DNA of 64,000 nucleotides. Origin: Siphonodentalium dalli (taxonomy: Eukaryota; Mollusca; Scaphopoda; Gadilida; Siphonodentaliidae). How positions within the stretch are numbered: position 1 is the stretch's first letter; every line of letters begins with the position of its first letter. The DNA is taken from assembly GCA_032622095.1 (NCBI GenBank), contig CP136067.1, positions 74,238,705 to 74,302,704 on the forward strand. The letters run 5' to 3'. A program made the position numbers and the translations under genes. Positions 1 through 12,809 of the stretch are shown here, one piece after another. The notes under the pieces are model-generated. The model made no database searches and had not been told where the DNA came from. It saw nothing but the letters and a program-made list of their open reading frames with translations.

Positions 1-753
1 CTGACCCAGTTTTCTTCCCGAAAAATCACCAAATAATTTTGTTCAAATAAACATGGCCAAACTTTCCAACTAATACAACTGCCAATGTCCTGATCGGGTT
101 CCCAAAATGTTTATGAATGTCTGTTATGTTTATAATATGCACCTGCAACTATTATTATTGAAGTCGCAACATTGCGATGCTGTGATTTTTGTAACTTTGC
201 ATTGAAAATAGGAGACAATAGGCAGATATACCACAAATAAAACATTGTTAGAAATGTCAACATAATCTTCTTTATTTTATAAACTTATTATGTTATTGTT
301 ATGTGTTTATGATAAACAATAATAAACCAAATCAGTATGTGACTCAAAATACAATACCTGCAAGCAGTATTGATGGTCAACGATTTATAGTTTTACCCCA
401 AAATAGTAATTGTGACTTCATACATTTGCTGTATATATTTAGGCCAGGAAAATCTCTTTATGGCATACATGTTAGGTCTGCATACGCACCAATAAATAAG
501 ATACCGAATATCACCCAAAGGATATCAAAGTCGCTATAAACCAATAAAATCATTTGTATATCCCTGGAAATATTGTATTATTCCCAAATATTACGCTCTA
601 CTCGCAAAAGTGGGCTGCCGTGGTGAACGTAGGTTACATTATGACTGCTAAAGCGGGTAGCCATGATGATGGCCTTATTTCAACCAATCCGGAAGAAAAC
701 TATTTTCTCCCATGTAGCTTTGTTTTCTCTTTAATTCACATTCTCTATTTCAG
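1..753. other. Intron or upstream sequence of RIPOR-like gene
   Basis: AT-rich DNA left of the first visible exon. The reading frames here have no flanking splice sites and no similarity that I recognise. It is probably the end of a long intron. Confidence 0.5.
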
Positions 754-970
754 TCGCAGTAAATCCTCAAGCCTTGACTTTATGATGGCAAGTCCTGAGT
801 CAACAGCTAAAACGGCAGATTCCGGTATCGAGTCTCTGGCAAAGCGTCTCAGCGAGGATACACAGTTAGGATCTAGTCTCGGATCGAGTCCTATACCAGC
901 TACAACAGGAAATGACCAGGTCGACCAATCCTTGCTCTTCCATTTAGTTAATTGTGAGAAGTTATTGGAT
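754..970 (+). CDS. RIPOR/FAM65-like gene, internal exon a (first one visible)
   Basis: RIPOR proteins bind active Rho GTPases through their N-terminal part and steer cell polarity, migration and Golgi or cytoskeletal organisation (family knowledge). This window holds only the C-terminal 369 residues, spread over eight exons. This exon follows a TTTCAG acceptor and ends at a GTAAGT donor in phase 0. It encodes visible residues 1-72: a Ser/Thr-rich linker (SRSKSSSLDF, then DSGIESLAKRLSED) running into LLFHLVNCEKLLD, which starts the conserved C-terminal region. Low-complexity Ser-rich linkers with a SGIE-type motif before this region are typical of the family. All eight exons join in one open frame with matching phases (1110 coding bases including the stop), which is strong evidence for the model. 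Assignment to RIPOR1, 2 or 3 is not attempted, because an invertebrate probably has one pro-orthologue. The preceding exons lie outside the window. Confidence 0.75.
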
Positions 971-2060
971 GTAAGTCAGTTCTTCTTCTATAAATTTTAG
1001 CTCTCTAAATATGAAGCATCAAATGAGTTATACTCATCAATTTATGTTCATTAGGCCAAATAAATAGAACTACTATGCAATCATGCACCTCCCTCATCAA
1101 AATTAAATGTTACAAGAGTTCAAAACTTATCTCCTTTTTAGCTCACCTGAGACAAAGTCTCCAGTTGCCACGTTTCAACTAAAACATAAATGGTGTTTTA
1201 CTAGATCATTTCTTTGATTTTTAATATCACAATTTGGCTAATTTATTTGAGTATATTGCAATGCTTATGCACAGAGAACAATAAATTTATGAATCAAACG
1301 AAGAGAACACAATCGGACAATGCATAGTTTATTTATATTGACTGGAGTGCTGCATCATGACATCATCAATCATTTTCATCATCATGTTCAGTCTTCAAAA
1401 TAGCCAAAAAATAGTTCAGTGGGTAAAGCTAAGGATGTAGATAACAGATAAATAAGCCCCAGTTTGATCCAGATATGACAATTTATAAAACGGAGCAAAA
1501 TTTTCTCACTACTTTTTTCACTCTAGATGTTGACGTCGGTTTGATGATGTTAAACTGGGACTTAGTATAGGCGACGTAACTCACATGAGCTTAGTATAGA
1601 TAGTCGTGATGTATATAGGCACATCTTTTTTCATTGTTGCAATCAGAAATTATAAATTATATCAGCCTAACATTATAATTTTATCTTATCATTAAATAAT
1701 CATTTACTACTAGCTAGAATACAGCACTGTGTGTCTCTTGACCGTTAGAGGACTCACAAATATACCTATGGTAGGACTTGTATGGCAAATTCCCCGAAAC
1801 GCAGAACTTTGTAGCCTAATTAGCAAATGTATTATAGTATGGATACTATAGTTTATGGGCCTACTAGAAAACTGCTCGACCGATCCGGCTCAAATTTGGT
1901 ATGTAGGCCTACTTTGATCCCCCGTGGGCGGGTTTAAAATTTCACGTGCGACCATGTCCTTGACCTCACTCATATACACTCATATAGGCATATTTCTGGA
2001 CCAATCAAACAATAGTTCTTTTCTTTCTCCTAATACTTTTCAACGTTATTCCCTAAATAG

Positions 2061-2088
2061 CCCAGACGAAGTCGGGCACATCAGCTAG
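2061..2088 (+). mobile_element. Helitron-like 3' end
   Basis: A bulged hairpin (CCCAGAC, loop GAA, GTCGGG; 2061-2076) is followed 8 nt later by CTAG at 2085-2088 and then T. Hairpin plus CTRR followed by T is the signature of Helitron 3' termini. The hairpin is nearly identical to those at the ends of the elements near 55928, 56713 and 57595. The 5' end of this copy was not found. Confidence 0.45.
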
Positions 2089-4543
2089 TACTATATATTT
2101 CCTTCAATGTGCGACCACCTGTCAAACATGACTGCGACCACCTAATTTTTGGATCAAAACATGAATTTAACCTGCTTTGAGAGACCAACCCCATTTATTA
2201 ATGAAGAAAGAAGTAGAAACTTCAGTTAAATTTTGTAGAAATGCACCAGAAAGACACTGGATTCGACCAAATGGGCAAAATGAACAAAATGGACTCGTCT
2301 CAATGTTGATGCCCAAACATGCAATTCATGCTCGCTTACGTAATTCCAAGTCATGTTCTTAAATCTATTGTGTACTATAACAACAGCTGAATGTGATAAT
2401 TAATTAGTCACTGTTCAAACACTGCTGATTAGTACTGAATGATCTGAATCTGAGCTTTAATACTCTGCATGATGTTACCGACAGTTCATTTTAATTTTGA
2501 GTAGTTACAGTAGTAAGGTACATGGAAATGCAAGAAAAATTGCAACATGCAAAAATCATCCCAGGATTTTACGGATATGCGGGAGATAATGGGGGTCTTC
2601 CGTATTTGCAGGAAAGCTAACATAAAGTGTGAGTCTCATGGCGAATCATGGTTTTCATATGCCATTGTGCTTTAAATGGAGAGAAATTTCTGAAAAAATC
2701 GGTCGGCCCTATTTTCACTTATTTTTTTTGAAAAAGTTAAAAATGTTTCATCAAATCTCAGGCCCATGGCCCACATGGATAATATAAAATATACTATATT
2801 ATTTAGTACTGGACACCCTATATCTAGAATTGTAGGCCTATAGGACAAATAACATATTTCGAGATTGTTTTAAACAATATTTTGCCTTTTGCTGCTTTCC
2901 GTATGCGAAACAAGAGGGTCATTGCTTTCAGGTCACATGGCATAATGCACATAAATATGCGGAAGCCTGTTGCAACTTCTGTAGGTAGAAAAGCCACGTA
3001 GTTCTGCATGTACTCAGTCTTTCAATTGCATGTTATAAAATTGGACTTTATTTATGGGATACACTTTATTAATGGTGTCTGGATCCACATACGACAATTA
3101 AATAGATGGACGTCAAAAGATCTGATTAGGCATGCACCTTGTGAGGAAAGTACATATAGTACAGTTTAACACACATTTAAAAAAACATCAGTTCATAAAG
3201 ATATGGACCAATACAAAATTGGGTTCAGCATCTACTACTTTATTAATATGCAATCGTTAAACAAAATAATATTGATTAATTTTTCTTCTGGTTAGTGAAT
3301 TTTGCATGCTCAGACATTTAATTATGCCGCAATCATCAATGAGAGGACAACAACGTTCTGCACATGGTTGTTAGGGGGGTTTAGGTATATTCTAGTGACT
3401 AAACATAACAAAGCGTTGAAAGTGTTTCAGAATAACATGCTGCTTGTTGTGTGTAGAAGCAGAGTACCGAGGGAACATGAGTTCTCCTCCTTGCCATTTA
3501 TAAGACAACTCTAGGGTCATACCATTATGAGATTATATCCACAGAACTATAGTAATAGGTTCATACCCATTTGTCTGCAGTATTTCATTGAAAAGCTCCA
3601 TTAATATTGCGGTTTTTATAATTCATATATTTATTTTTCAATTGGGGTTTCATTGAATTTAATTGTGTTTTCCAAGTGGTATAAGTTTATGGTCTCAACA
3701 AATTACAGAAATGTTAAATAGCCTAATTTTTTCAAGCAATAAACCGTAGTGGACACGGAATATAATGAGACCGAAAGTATACAGAACATAATCTGTTTGG
3801 ACACAACGCTGGACAGGAAACATACCAAATATACTCTTAAAGGGAAACTGTACCTAAATCCAGCAATTTATGAGGCCATATCCTACTATACTCAATGGAA
3901 AATATCCAATAAAAGAGTAAATATGAGTCCAGAATGAGAGTTAAATACACTCGTATACACAAAGAATCATGTATAACAACCTAATAATTATAACGAACAT
4001 GAGTAAAAGGCTTAAGCCATTTACTCATTTTCATTATAATTACAATGTTGCTTCACGTCATTCATAGAGTACATTGGTGTATTTTGCACTCATCCCGGAC
4101 TCAAACTCATTCATTAGTTGCATAGAATGAGATGATGAGAAATGAGTATTTTCTATCTTGCATTGACCTTTGACCTTCAGAAAATGCTCAATCTTATGCA
4201 CTCATGCCATAAAGTTAAAATCAGCTGAAAGAAGTATCTATCATGAACATATTAACAAATCACATATCGTTCATAAATTTCATGGAAGTGTGAAAAACGA
4301 CCACTTTTATTAACCCTAGCCCCAATATATAGACACTTCTTATTCTCGTAAGGGTAGTGGTACTTCCACACATATCTGAGGTATTAAACTGTGTAATCGC
4401 ACTTGCTATCAAGTGTTTTCTAAGGCCGGAGGTACCAAGCTGTCGAAAAAACACAATGGCAATATGCCCGCAAGTTTGGTACCAACAAGCTCATATTTAC
4501 CCTAGTTGCTCATAGATTATTATTACAAAGATCTTGATGGTCT

Positions 4544-4807
4544 TTAACTCTTTCGGCCCTAATTTACGGTCTGTAGAGTGCCAGGGCCGATCGGCCCTAA
4601 AAAAAAACTTTTTTCTTTTTAGATTTTTTTTTTTTTGGGTATGCTTAAGCATGCTATAGCGAATTTAAAAACAAACTAAGTCTTTAGGGGCATGTTATAA
4701 CTCAAAACTATCACCAAGTATTCATAGTAATACTTTTGATGCCCATGAAAAACATAAGATTCCCTGGCACTAAACCTACAAAATAAGCCTGGCACTGAAA
4801 GAGTTAA
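4544..4807. mobile_element. MITE, family F2 (TTAACTCTTTC ends)
   Basis: Bounded by TTAACTCTTTC and GAAAGAGTTAA, with GTGCCAGGGCCGATCGGCCC near the left end and CTGGCACT at the right end. The flanking TTAA fits TTAA target specificity. It is related at its termini to the copies at 18994, 25693, 32934 and 63020. Confidence 0.6.
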
Positions 4808-4936
4808 CTAGGGGATAATGAAGTTTGTCAGATGTGACTAATGTATGAACTCGACCATTTTGAATATGAATTACATATGAGATACATATACAATGTATTT
4901 GTCAGAACATATTCATTCATGGTTCATTCATTACAG

Positions 4937-5066
4937 AATTTGGGAAATTTTGGTCCTCTAAGATGTCGAGAGATCTATGCATTGGATAAGCTTCAGCAAC
5001 AAGCTGATATCATTGAGGAACTCATTCAGACATCTAAATCTGACGTTGTTATTAACTTACATGAAG
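4937..5066 (+). CDS. RIPOR/FAM65-like gene, exon b
   Basis: The acceptor is TTACAG and the donor GTAAGT. It starts in phase 0, so LLD from the previous exon continues directly as NLGNFGPLRCREIYALDKL. That joined stretch is the best family signature in the window, because RIPOR proteins carry a near-identical block at this position. The rest (QQQADIIEELIQ, then TSKSDVVINLHE) is predicted amphipathic helix. The exon ends with one base of a split Val codon that is completed at 5440. Confidence 0.8.
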
Positions 5067-5439
5067 GTAAGTTTGTTCAGTGATCATGTTCAAATAAGGA
5101 TGAATATTAAAACTGCTGGCATGTGTGGAAAAACAAATTGGGTTGCCCAGTTTTATTATAATTTTGAACTCAAGGGAGAACAAATCCAAACTCTTTCAAC
5201 CCAAATAGAATTGATGGTTGTGTATCTTTAAAATCTGATGTTTCTGAAAAAAGTTATTGAATAAATTATATGGTATTTTTCTCTAAGTTGGAAATTTGGC
5301 TGGCATTAAAAATATAGAAGGGGGTTCTGAGGTGTACTATACCTTCTATCTGTAACTTCCATCTTATGTGATCTGACCATCCCTGCAAATAAATAGTATG
5401 CAGGTTACAATATTAATGACTTCTTTCATTTTATTTTAG

Positions 5440-5598
5440 TGCTTTCAAACCTAAATACAGATAAATCAATGAGAGAATTCTGGGTGACGTGTGTAGATCA
5501 CAATGTTCTATGTGTATATCCTGACAAGCTCTTGTCTGTTTTCGAACAGAAATATGCATCAAAAATACAAGAGAAGTACGAAATCAAATCAGAGCGAG
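5440..5598 (+). CDS. RIPOR/FAM65-like gene, exon c
   Basis: The acceptor is TTTTAG and the donor GTAAGT, after a 373-bp intron. The split codon G|TG gives Val, followed by LSNLNTDKSMREFWVTCVDH and CVYPDKLLSVFEQKYASKIQ. A Trp-x-x-Cys helix and a short segment ending in a Tyr-rich helix lie at the corresponding place in RIPOR proteins. The exon ends in phase 1. Confidence 0.78.
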
Positions 5599-6481
5599 GT
5601 AAGTCAACCTTTAATTTATTAAATGGATTCAGTTATTAGACTCGTCTATTTAATATACTCTATTATTCATTTTGAGAGATGTCCAGGATATCTAACAGAC
5701 AGTAGAACAGATAATACAAGTGCAGAAATATTTATATTCATTGGTGGTGAATGTTGAGATAATTAATTCAACAATATGGTCATTTGTTGAGCTTATTATC
5801 TGAACATTTCCAAAGGGAACTAATCATTAATGAGTTTTTAGTAAAGAAATGGTTAAAAATCTGGGGGAACCACGTAACAATTCAGACTTTTTGATCAGTG
5901 AGCAAGACTCTAGCTTGTATGCATACGTCAAGCTGTATAAATTAAAATGATCTAACGACAGCTGCACATGGACAATGGACCAGTCACCGCTGATGAAATT
6001 GGATTTGCTTGTTAGGAAACTGAATGAGTGATTTAGAATATATACTTTTATAGCTGAGTGGGAGAATTCATTTTAGTAAAGAAATGCTTAAAGCAACCAT
6101 TCAAATTTTGAACAAATATCAACTGATTTGGTTGATATTTGGTTTATAAGACTTGCTCAACAATGTCTTAATCAGGTTCAAAAACCGGCCATGTTTGCTT
6201 ATTTTGGGCAGGTTTGCCAGGGGTTACAGCCCTTAATTAGTTCATTTTTGTGAAAATGATCGCAATAGCACAATAATTTTAGCGAGGTCAGTCGCAGGGG
6301 AATATTTGGTATGTCATACTACCTAGTGTTGACTATGACAGCCAGTTACAATTAATGCATTTCCAAGCCCATGTTTTGGGAGAGCTACCACATCTCTGAT
6401 ATGATTCTTGTTACAATGTATATTTTCACTAATTTCAACATATTTGTGCCAGATAATACAATTTCTCATTTCCTCTTTCAG

Positions 6482-6631
6482 TATTCCATTGCATAATCTC
6501 TAGAATCCTGAATATAGCCACATACGATGAGAATCAGGGCAAATCCACCAACGTAGTCACTTTACATCAGTTCATTAACTACTTCAAAAGTGTGGATGGT
6601 CTGACGCATTTAGACTCTGTCGCAGAGGAAT
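6482..6631 (+). CDS. RIPOR/FAM65-like gene, exon d
   Basis: The acceptor is CTTTCAG and the donor GTAAGT, with split codon G|TA. It encodes VFHCIISRILNIATYDENQG, then a Thr-Leu-His-Gln-Phe motif (VVTLHQFINYFKSVDGLTHL) and DSVAEE. The TLHxF segment followed by an acidic helix matches the region just before the armadillo/HEAT-like end of RIPOR proteins. The exon ends with a single T of a split Leu codon. Confidence 0.78.
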
Positions 6632-7187
6632 GTAAGTCTGTAATATCTTTTACTGAACTGGGCTATCAAGAGAAAATCCAGGCCCTGCGATCACTCAAGT
6701 ATGGGATATATAGACTAGGCAATGCCGGGGTTGGGAGAGAAAATTTGTGCTGCAATCATTTTCTTATGGGAAAATTACTCTAGTTTTCAATTTCAAAGGG
6801 CGCCGATCCAAAACAGGTGACAAAATATCTGTTTCATAGGGTACCCTACTGAAAAATTTACATGTTTTCAGTCGTGAACAGTCAAATGGACAACTGGCTA
6901 ACCATGCAACAAAATTGGAATCGATGAAAACATCTTTGCATATTTATGGGGCAAATGTTGACACTCAATTATAGTCAACATTGGTGTTCTGCTTTTGTTC
7001 TGATTGGTGATAGTGATGAAAATAACATGATGCGTAAAATATTCATTGTGATTCATACAAAGTGTCGCATGTCAAGTCCATACAAATAAAGCATATTATA
7101 TATTTTTGAAAATGGTGGCGTATGCCCTATATAATAGTGTTTGTATCAATATCATTCTATTAAATATTCACATTGGCAACCATTAGT

Positions 7188-7649
7188 TTAAAGGTACTCA
7201 ATCCGATCAGACACTCCTAAATTACTATTTCTTTGGCTTCGGGGGTAAAAAATATTTGATCGAGTCTCGTAACCCACACATCGAAGCTCAAGAGTGATCA
7301 GATATCGATTTTTGAAGTTTGTTATTTCTCGAGATGTGTTATAATATGTGGCCCAGAAACATATGGTCAAATTGAAGGTCTCGGACAAAATTGCGAATGA
7401 AGATGAATAACTCTAAAATCAAGTAGTAATAATGTCAAATTTTTTGATACTTTAGTGATAATACGGCCATATTTGGTTGAAAAAAAAATTGATAAATAAC
7501 AAGTTTTGGGAAATTTGATACCATAGTTGACACTGGTTAGCATTACTTTATTGCAATAAATCGACTTGATAACTAAAGCGTATTTTGAAGAAATGTTGTT
7601 GTTGTATCTTGATGGTATGGGGACCATCTGATAGGATTTAGTACATTAA
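7188..7649. mobile_element. Palindromic TTAA MITE, family F1, diverged copy
   Basis: Starts TTAAAGGTACTCAATCCGA and ends in a mutated TIR followed by TTAA. Internal blocks (GGCTTCGGGGGTAAAAAAT, CTCTAAAATCAAGT) match the younger copies near 48 kb. Numerous substitutions and indels mark it as an older insertion. Confidence 0.7.
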
Positions 7650-9272
7650 AAAAATTTCCACAAACTCACTAAATCTCATGGGTTTCTGAGTAGTGGTTGA
7701 TGAGTTAGTTCACAGGTTTATGTCTTCGTTTTCATGTTATTTTATTTTTTGCTGGCAGTTCATGTTGCGATCAGAGTATATTGATACATATATTGGGGGT
7801 TTTGTTATGATGCAATTCATTTTTGTCAAGATACAAGGACATGATAAGTTATACCATATTTCTAATACTGGATAAAGACTACTATGTCATAGCGAAAATC
7901 GTTAGAATTTTAACCTCCGATGACATGGTTTCACCATACTAGTAATTAGCAGCACTGAGTAACATAATTTTGTACATCTAGTAGATCTTCACAGCATGAC
8001 GTGATGAATTTGATATGGGGAGGTTATGTAAAAAATATGACTCTCCCTGATTTTCAAAGGGGAACATAATAGCAGTATTTATGTGTAAAATTTATGTGTA
8101 CCTCAGTTCAACTCGTGAATTATCTCGCACTAAAATCATGTGTATAGCTAAGAAATGATAGATAGAATATTATGAATGACACAAAGTGGCTGAAAGGGCG
8201 ATGCTACCTTCGAAGTTTCAAATGTAGGTTTACTATGTGTCAGTTTAATACTAAATGCCATGCCACATGTGGCCTAAGAATCCATATTATGAGCAAATAA
8301 TTTGATGTCTTTGTCCAATAGCCATCCAGAAGCACACAGGAAGTTGCCCTCTACCAGCCTCCACAACAGTTTTTGTGCATGTGCAGCCATCCAGTTTTTA
8401 TTAAACTGCGATTGTCTATTTATGTCAGACATTCAATCCAATGGCAATAACTTGAGTACCAACGTGTTTTTCATACGTTCCTTTTTCTTTATCATTCTAT
8501 TCATTGCTCAGCAAAAAATTAACTCCTTCACAAGTTGAGCTACAGTGTCATTGACTCTTTCATTTTTTATTTTGGGCCTTAATATGCACCATTCCTACCA
8601 TAACATAAAGCATGCACGTATAAATAGGGATGGCGCATAAGGGCAGTGCAGTTTGTGGGGGGCTGCATAGCACATAGTCTGTGTCCTGAAGCTGGGTGGG
8701 ATGGAAAAAAATATATATACCTATTTTGGCCGAACAACTTATACAAATTTTATTGACTTTACTTTTTCAGTTGTTTGATTCAAAATTGGTCCTACATATA
8801 AGTGCCGCAATCTTTTACTATACATCGGGCAGTCACGATTTCTACCCACCGAATTGACCTTGGTAGGATGACAAATAATAAATTGACCAATTTTGACTAA
8901 AATAACTTGAGAGACTGAAATGTTTAGACCCATGCACGTGGATGGATGATATATGTAGGGGTGTCCAGCTTGAAATTTCTACATTTTTCCCCACCACCTC
9001 CTTTGAACCAGACATAACTCCCAACTTCTCAAAATTTCATTTGTACCCACTTTTCCAACCTCAAGCTTTACCAAGTGTATTGAAATTCCAACCTGACAAA
9101 ATGTTGATCGAAAGTACTAAATTATTTATAATTGATATTTTTTATAGTGCTTAATGACATGAGTCTCTTAGCTCTTGAACAGTTAAATTGTTACCCAAGT
9201 TGTTGAGCAATACCAAGTTTAGGCCATGGTTCATCAAGTTTATGTTTAGCATCATCCCGGATATATATAGTA

Positions 9273-9660
9273 CTAGCAGATTAGCCCGCCACTGGCGGGA
9301 TTGGTCCCATGGCTTTGGTCGATCCATTAATTTTTGTTTTTCAAGGTAACCCCGTACGTCGCTGCCAACTGAAATATCGCCAAGGTCATTTGCGGGTACC
9401 CGTGTCAAGGTCATGTTGGGTGTACAAAATAACCCAACAAAAATATTTCCCGTCCCGAGTTGACCATACATAACAAATTTCACATCGATGTCACCGCTGA
9501 CTACCGAGATATCGCCAAGGTCATTTGTGGGTACGCGTTTCAAGGTCAAGGTCACCTCGGGCGGACAAACTGACCCGACGAAAATCTCCCGAGTCCCTTG
9601 GAACCCCTAAGTACGAAATTTCGATTCAATATCCCCAGTTTCCGAGACCGTCAAATGCCG
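9273..9660 (-). mobile_element. Helitron-like element, minus orientation (right boundary uncertain)
   Basis: Read on the minus strand, a perfect 6-bp-stem hairpin (CCCGCC, loop AGT, GGCGGG; 9285-9299) is followed 8 nt later by CTAG (9273-9276) and T. Upstream on that strand are repeated segments such as CAAATGACCTTGGCGATATC (near 9370-9390 and 9515-9530) of the same general kind as in the elements at 53-57 kb. The 5' end lies right of 9660 and was not located. Confidence 0.45.
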
Positions 9661-10420
9661 TATATTTTCACTAAAGTAGATAAACGCTCTTTAATAGCAA
9701 CGCCTCATATACAAATGCTCATTAATTATCACGCGATTAACCCATCAATCCCCAATACGGTTGCAGTTAAAGGGTGAAGGAGTGGTCGCACAGGCACGTG
9801 AATGGTCCGAGTGTACTGCCTGTGGCTTTTTACCCTTCCACAGCAAGTTTGGGTTCAATCGTCCCAGCAGTTCTCGAGTCTATAGCAGACATATATATAT
9901 ACGTATGACTCAAAATATATAGTAGACAATGTAATTATAATATAACATAAATAATAACACCAATCTTGTTTACATTATATTATGTGAATCGGACTAAATT
10001 AAAGAGTAAATGTTCCTATCTGAATTTTCACAAGGGACACTCTTTGGGACAATGGAATTGTGCATTGTGCTAATAATATATCAAATACATTATTACTTTT
10101 AATTATTAAAAGGAAATGCGGCAATTGACAATAAACATTAAATTAACTGGTTCAGTGCTGAAAGCCCATATTTGGACCATATGTAAGAGTGCTGGAAGCC
10201 CAGATATGGGCTTTGGCAATGACACTGTCTTGTTTAGTCAACTCTTGTTTAGTTTAATAATTTAAATAGCGTTTGTCAGGTAATATTTCAGAAATATTGT
10301 TACATATATAATTAAATTGGGACATTGTGAAGTTTGAATGGATGCCGACCAATAAAATTGTCAGAAAAGGTACTTTATATCGCGAAAACTTTGAGAAAAT
10401 GTTTTGCCCGAAGGGCGGCC

Positions 10421-11070
10421 GACAACCAAGCTCATAACCATAACCTTATCAGACATCCAGGCTCATATCGATAACCTACTTTGACAAACAGACAACCAGG
10501 CTCATAATCTTAGCCTATTGAGACATCCAGGCCCATAACCATTGCCTAATAAAGACATCTAGACTCATAATCATTGCCTAATGAGACATCGAGACCCATA
10601 ACCATAGTCTAATGAGACATCAAGGCTCATAACCATAGCCTAATGGCTAATGAGACATCCAGGCCCATAGGCATAGCCATAGCCTAATGAGACATCCAGA
10701 CTCATAACCATAGCATATTGAGACATCCAAGCTCATAACCATAGCCTAATCAGACATCCAGGCTCATATCGATAACCTACTTTGACAAACAGACAACCAG
10801 GCTCATAACCTTAGCCTATTGAGACATCCAGGCCCATAACCATTGCCTAATAAAGACATCTAGACTCATAATCATTGCCTAATGAGACATCGAGACCCAT
10901 AACCATAGTCTAATGAGACATCAAGGCTCATAACCATAGCCTAATGGCTAATGAGACATCCAGGCCCATAGGCATAGCCATAGCCTAATGAGACATCGAG
11001 ACTCATAACCATAGCATATTGAGACATCCAAGCTCATAACCATAGCCTAGTGAGACATCCAGGCTCATAA
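10421..11070 (+). repeat. Minisatellite with 301-bp higher-order period
   Basis: About 20 copies of a roughly 30-bp unit (GAGACATCCAGGCTCATAAC, then CATAGCCTAAT) in head-to-tail order with variant units. The variant order itself repeats: the segment beginning AGACATCCAGGCTCATATCG at 10451 recurs at 10752, giving a 301-bp higher-order unit. It lies in the intron before exon e. Confidence 0.9.
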
Positions 11071-12633
11071 CATAATCACAAATGTATATATATGGGGGTC
11101 AAATTTGCGAAAATAGAGCAAATTATCAACTTCGAGGATAAAATTCAATAATTTTCTGTTTGTTGAAATATATATACGCATTTTAATATGCGTATGTAGG
11201 ATATTTAGCAGCGAACCAGTTAATAAAGTATGACCTTAATCCAAATAGGAAAATATGTGACAGTGTTGTGTCGGACATGACATTTTCATGGTCCATCTAT
11301 TGATATTTTGGACCAAAATTTGCCAGGGGTAGGGGGAGGGGCCCGGCAACAACCCTGTTGGACCCATGCAAGCTGTCATATGTCATCACACTCACATTCA
11401 ATTATAGATAGTTGAATATATATGTCTAAAATTGTCTGAAAACTCTGATATTCTAAATATATATTTCAATCAAATCACTTTAAAATTTGACATATATTGA
11501 AATTGAAATATATTCCAGGAATGAAAAATTGGAGGGAAATAACAAGATAATTTTTTCTACCTCAAAACTATAGAAAATGATCCTGTTATTTAACACTGAT
11601 ATTAAAAATATTGAATTTCTTCAAAATTTCACTGTTTTCAGGTATCCACTGCCTTTTCCCAACCTTTAAAATGTATTAAAATAAAGATGAAACAGCATGA
11701 TACCTGCATCATGGGTAGAAAAGTTGTGTCTAAGAATTCCATTTTGATACTAAACAAACAACAGCTCTCATGTCTGTTAATATGAAGTTGCTGCAATCAC
11801 CACCAGGATACTCCTGTCTTTCCCTATACAGAATACATGATGGCATTATAAATCATCTATTGTGATGTCTATTATAAAGGTACCTCCCAGCACCCTTGGT
11901 TGAACTGCCAGTAGAATATATATACCTATACTTGTGTCACATAATTGTTGCTGGCCTGAAACATTTTTAATGCAGTTTCAATGCACCATTCTATGTCTGT
12001 TATGCAGCTGAAGTCCTTTTGATATGCTGAACTATCTTCTTCTGAGCTATTCAGAGCAATTCTGACATTTTAATAGTTGTACAGTAGATGATAACACCAC
12101 CAATTTGAACAGGAATACCTGGAATTAGCCAAGATTATAGAAATATTAAGAATTTCCATAATCTGGAAAGTGTGCTGGCAATACCGATGTAACAGTTTAT
12201 CCACCCCACCCTGACTTCTCATCTCACCCCTGTCTGTATTTTTCTTCTTACCTTAACATGTAGTGGCCAGATACACTCATTTTATCATTCAATATGACTG
12301 TGACTCCGAAAAGCTTTTGTAAAATTTTGTGGCCCTCGAAAAACCCCCATCCGAGACATAGTCACTTTGGAAAAGTTATTAGATTCCCTATATAAGTTAT
12401 GTGGAAATTGGTAGACAAAAAAATCAATTTCATAAATTTTTGGTGCCCCTCCCCTTTTCCATCCCTGGCTCTGATGGCGTAAGTTTTTATATGTTTAACC
12501 TGCACCATCATCCTCCTCTTAAACAGTTACCCCTGTTGGTCCTTAATTTTGACTCCTGTAGATGGTCCCACATTAATTTCTACAGTGGACAGACAGACAG
12601 ATATCTGCAAATACATATGTCATCTTATTTCAG

Positions 12634-12783
12634 TGTACCTGAGTGACAGACTATGTTCTGGTAACCCTGATGTCACCATCAAAGCGATCCTTCAGCTGCG
12701 AGGGGAGTTACCATCAGCAGCATGTGCTAAAGTCATAGCAACTCTACTGGTCTCAGCAAACCGGGAAATAAAGCAGTCATCTG
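12634..12783 (+). CDS. RIPOR/FAM65-like gene, exon e (start of helical repeats)
   Basis: The acceptor is TTTCAG and the donor GTATGA, which is weaker than the other donors. The split codon T|TG gives Leu. It encodes LYLSDRLCSGNPDVTIKAIL, QLRGELPSAACAKVIATLLV and SANREIKQSS, a pair of amphipathic helices of armadillo/HEAT type. The preceding intron is 6.0 kb. The reading phase fits direct splicing from 6631, and I see no conserved exon between them. The start of a TAGCTCACCTGAG-type repeat lies only about 25 bp beyond the donor. Confidence 0.75.
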
Positions 12784-12809
12784 GTATGATTTACTCTACT
12801 AACTTTTTA

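Larger units (their letters stand above)
971..4936. other. Intron between exons a and b
   Basis: A 3966-bp intron. It contains a short fragment of the TAGCTCACCTGAG repeat (about 1139-1170), a Helitron-like 3' end (2061-2088) and a 264-bp TTAA-flanked MITE (4544-4807). The rest is AT-rich sequence without recognisable content. Confidence 0.6.
6632..12633. other. Intron between exons d and e
   Basis: A 6.0-kb intron. It holds an old palindromic TTAA MITE (7188-7649), a truncated AGTTGAGCTACAG-type repeat end (about 8300-8560), a Helitron-like segment in minus orientation (from 9273) and a 0.65-kb minisatellite (10421-11070). No additional exon is evident. Confidence 0.6.

Noticed and set aside
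303-539. 78-codon frame at the left edge as an exon
   Set aside because: It has no RIPOR-like residues, and I see no convincing splice sites in the required phase.
554-753. Extension of the first RIPOR-like exon upstream in the same open frame, with ATG at 560 or 630
   Set aside because: A good TTTCAG acceptor at 748-753 and the change from nonsense-like to RIPOR-like residues mark the exon edge. The family has a long N-terminal part encoded elsewhere.
9151-9555. 134-codon frame on the minus strand
   Set aside because: It lies in a Helitron-like segment with repeated CCAAGGTCATTTG blocks, and its repeated residues (ANDLGDISV) follow from DNA repetition.
10421-11070. CRISPR-like array
   Set aside because: About 30-bp units are contiguous without unique spacers, in a eukaryotic intron. 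It is a minisatellite.
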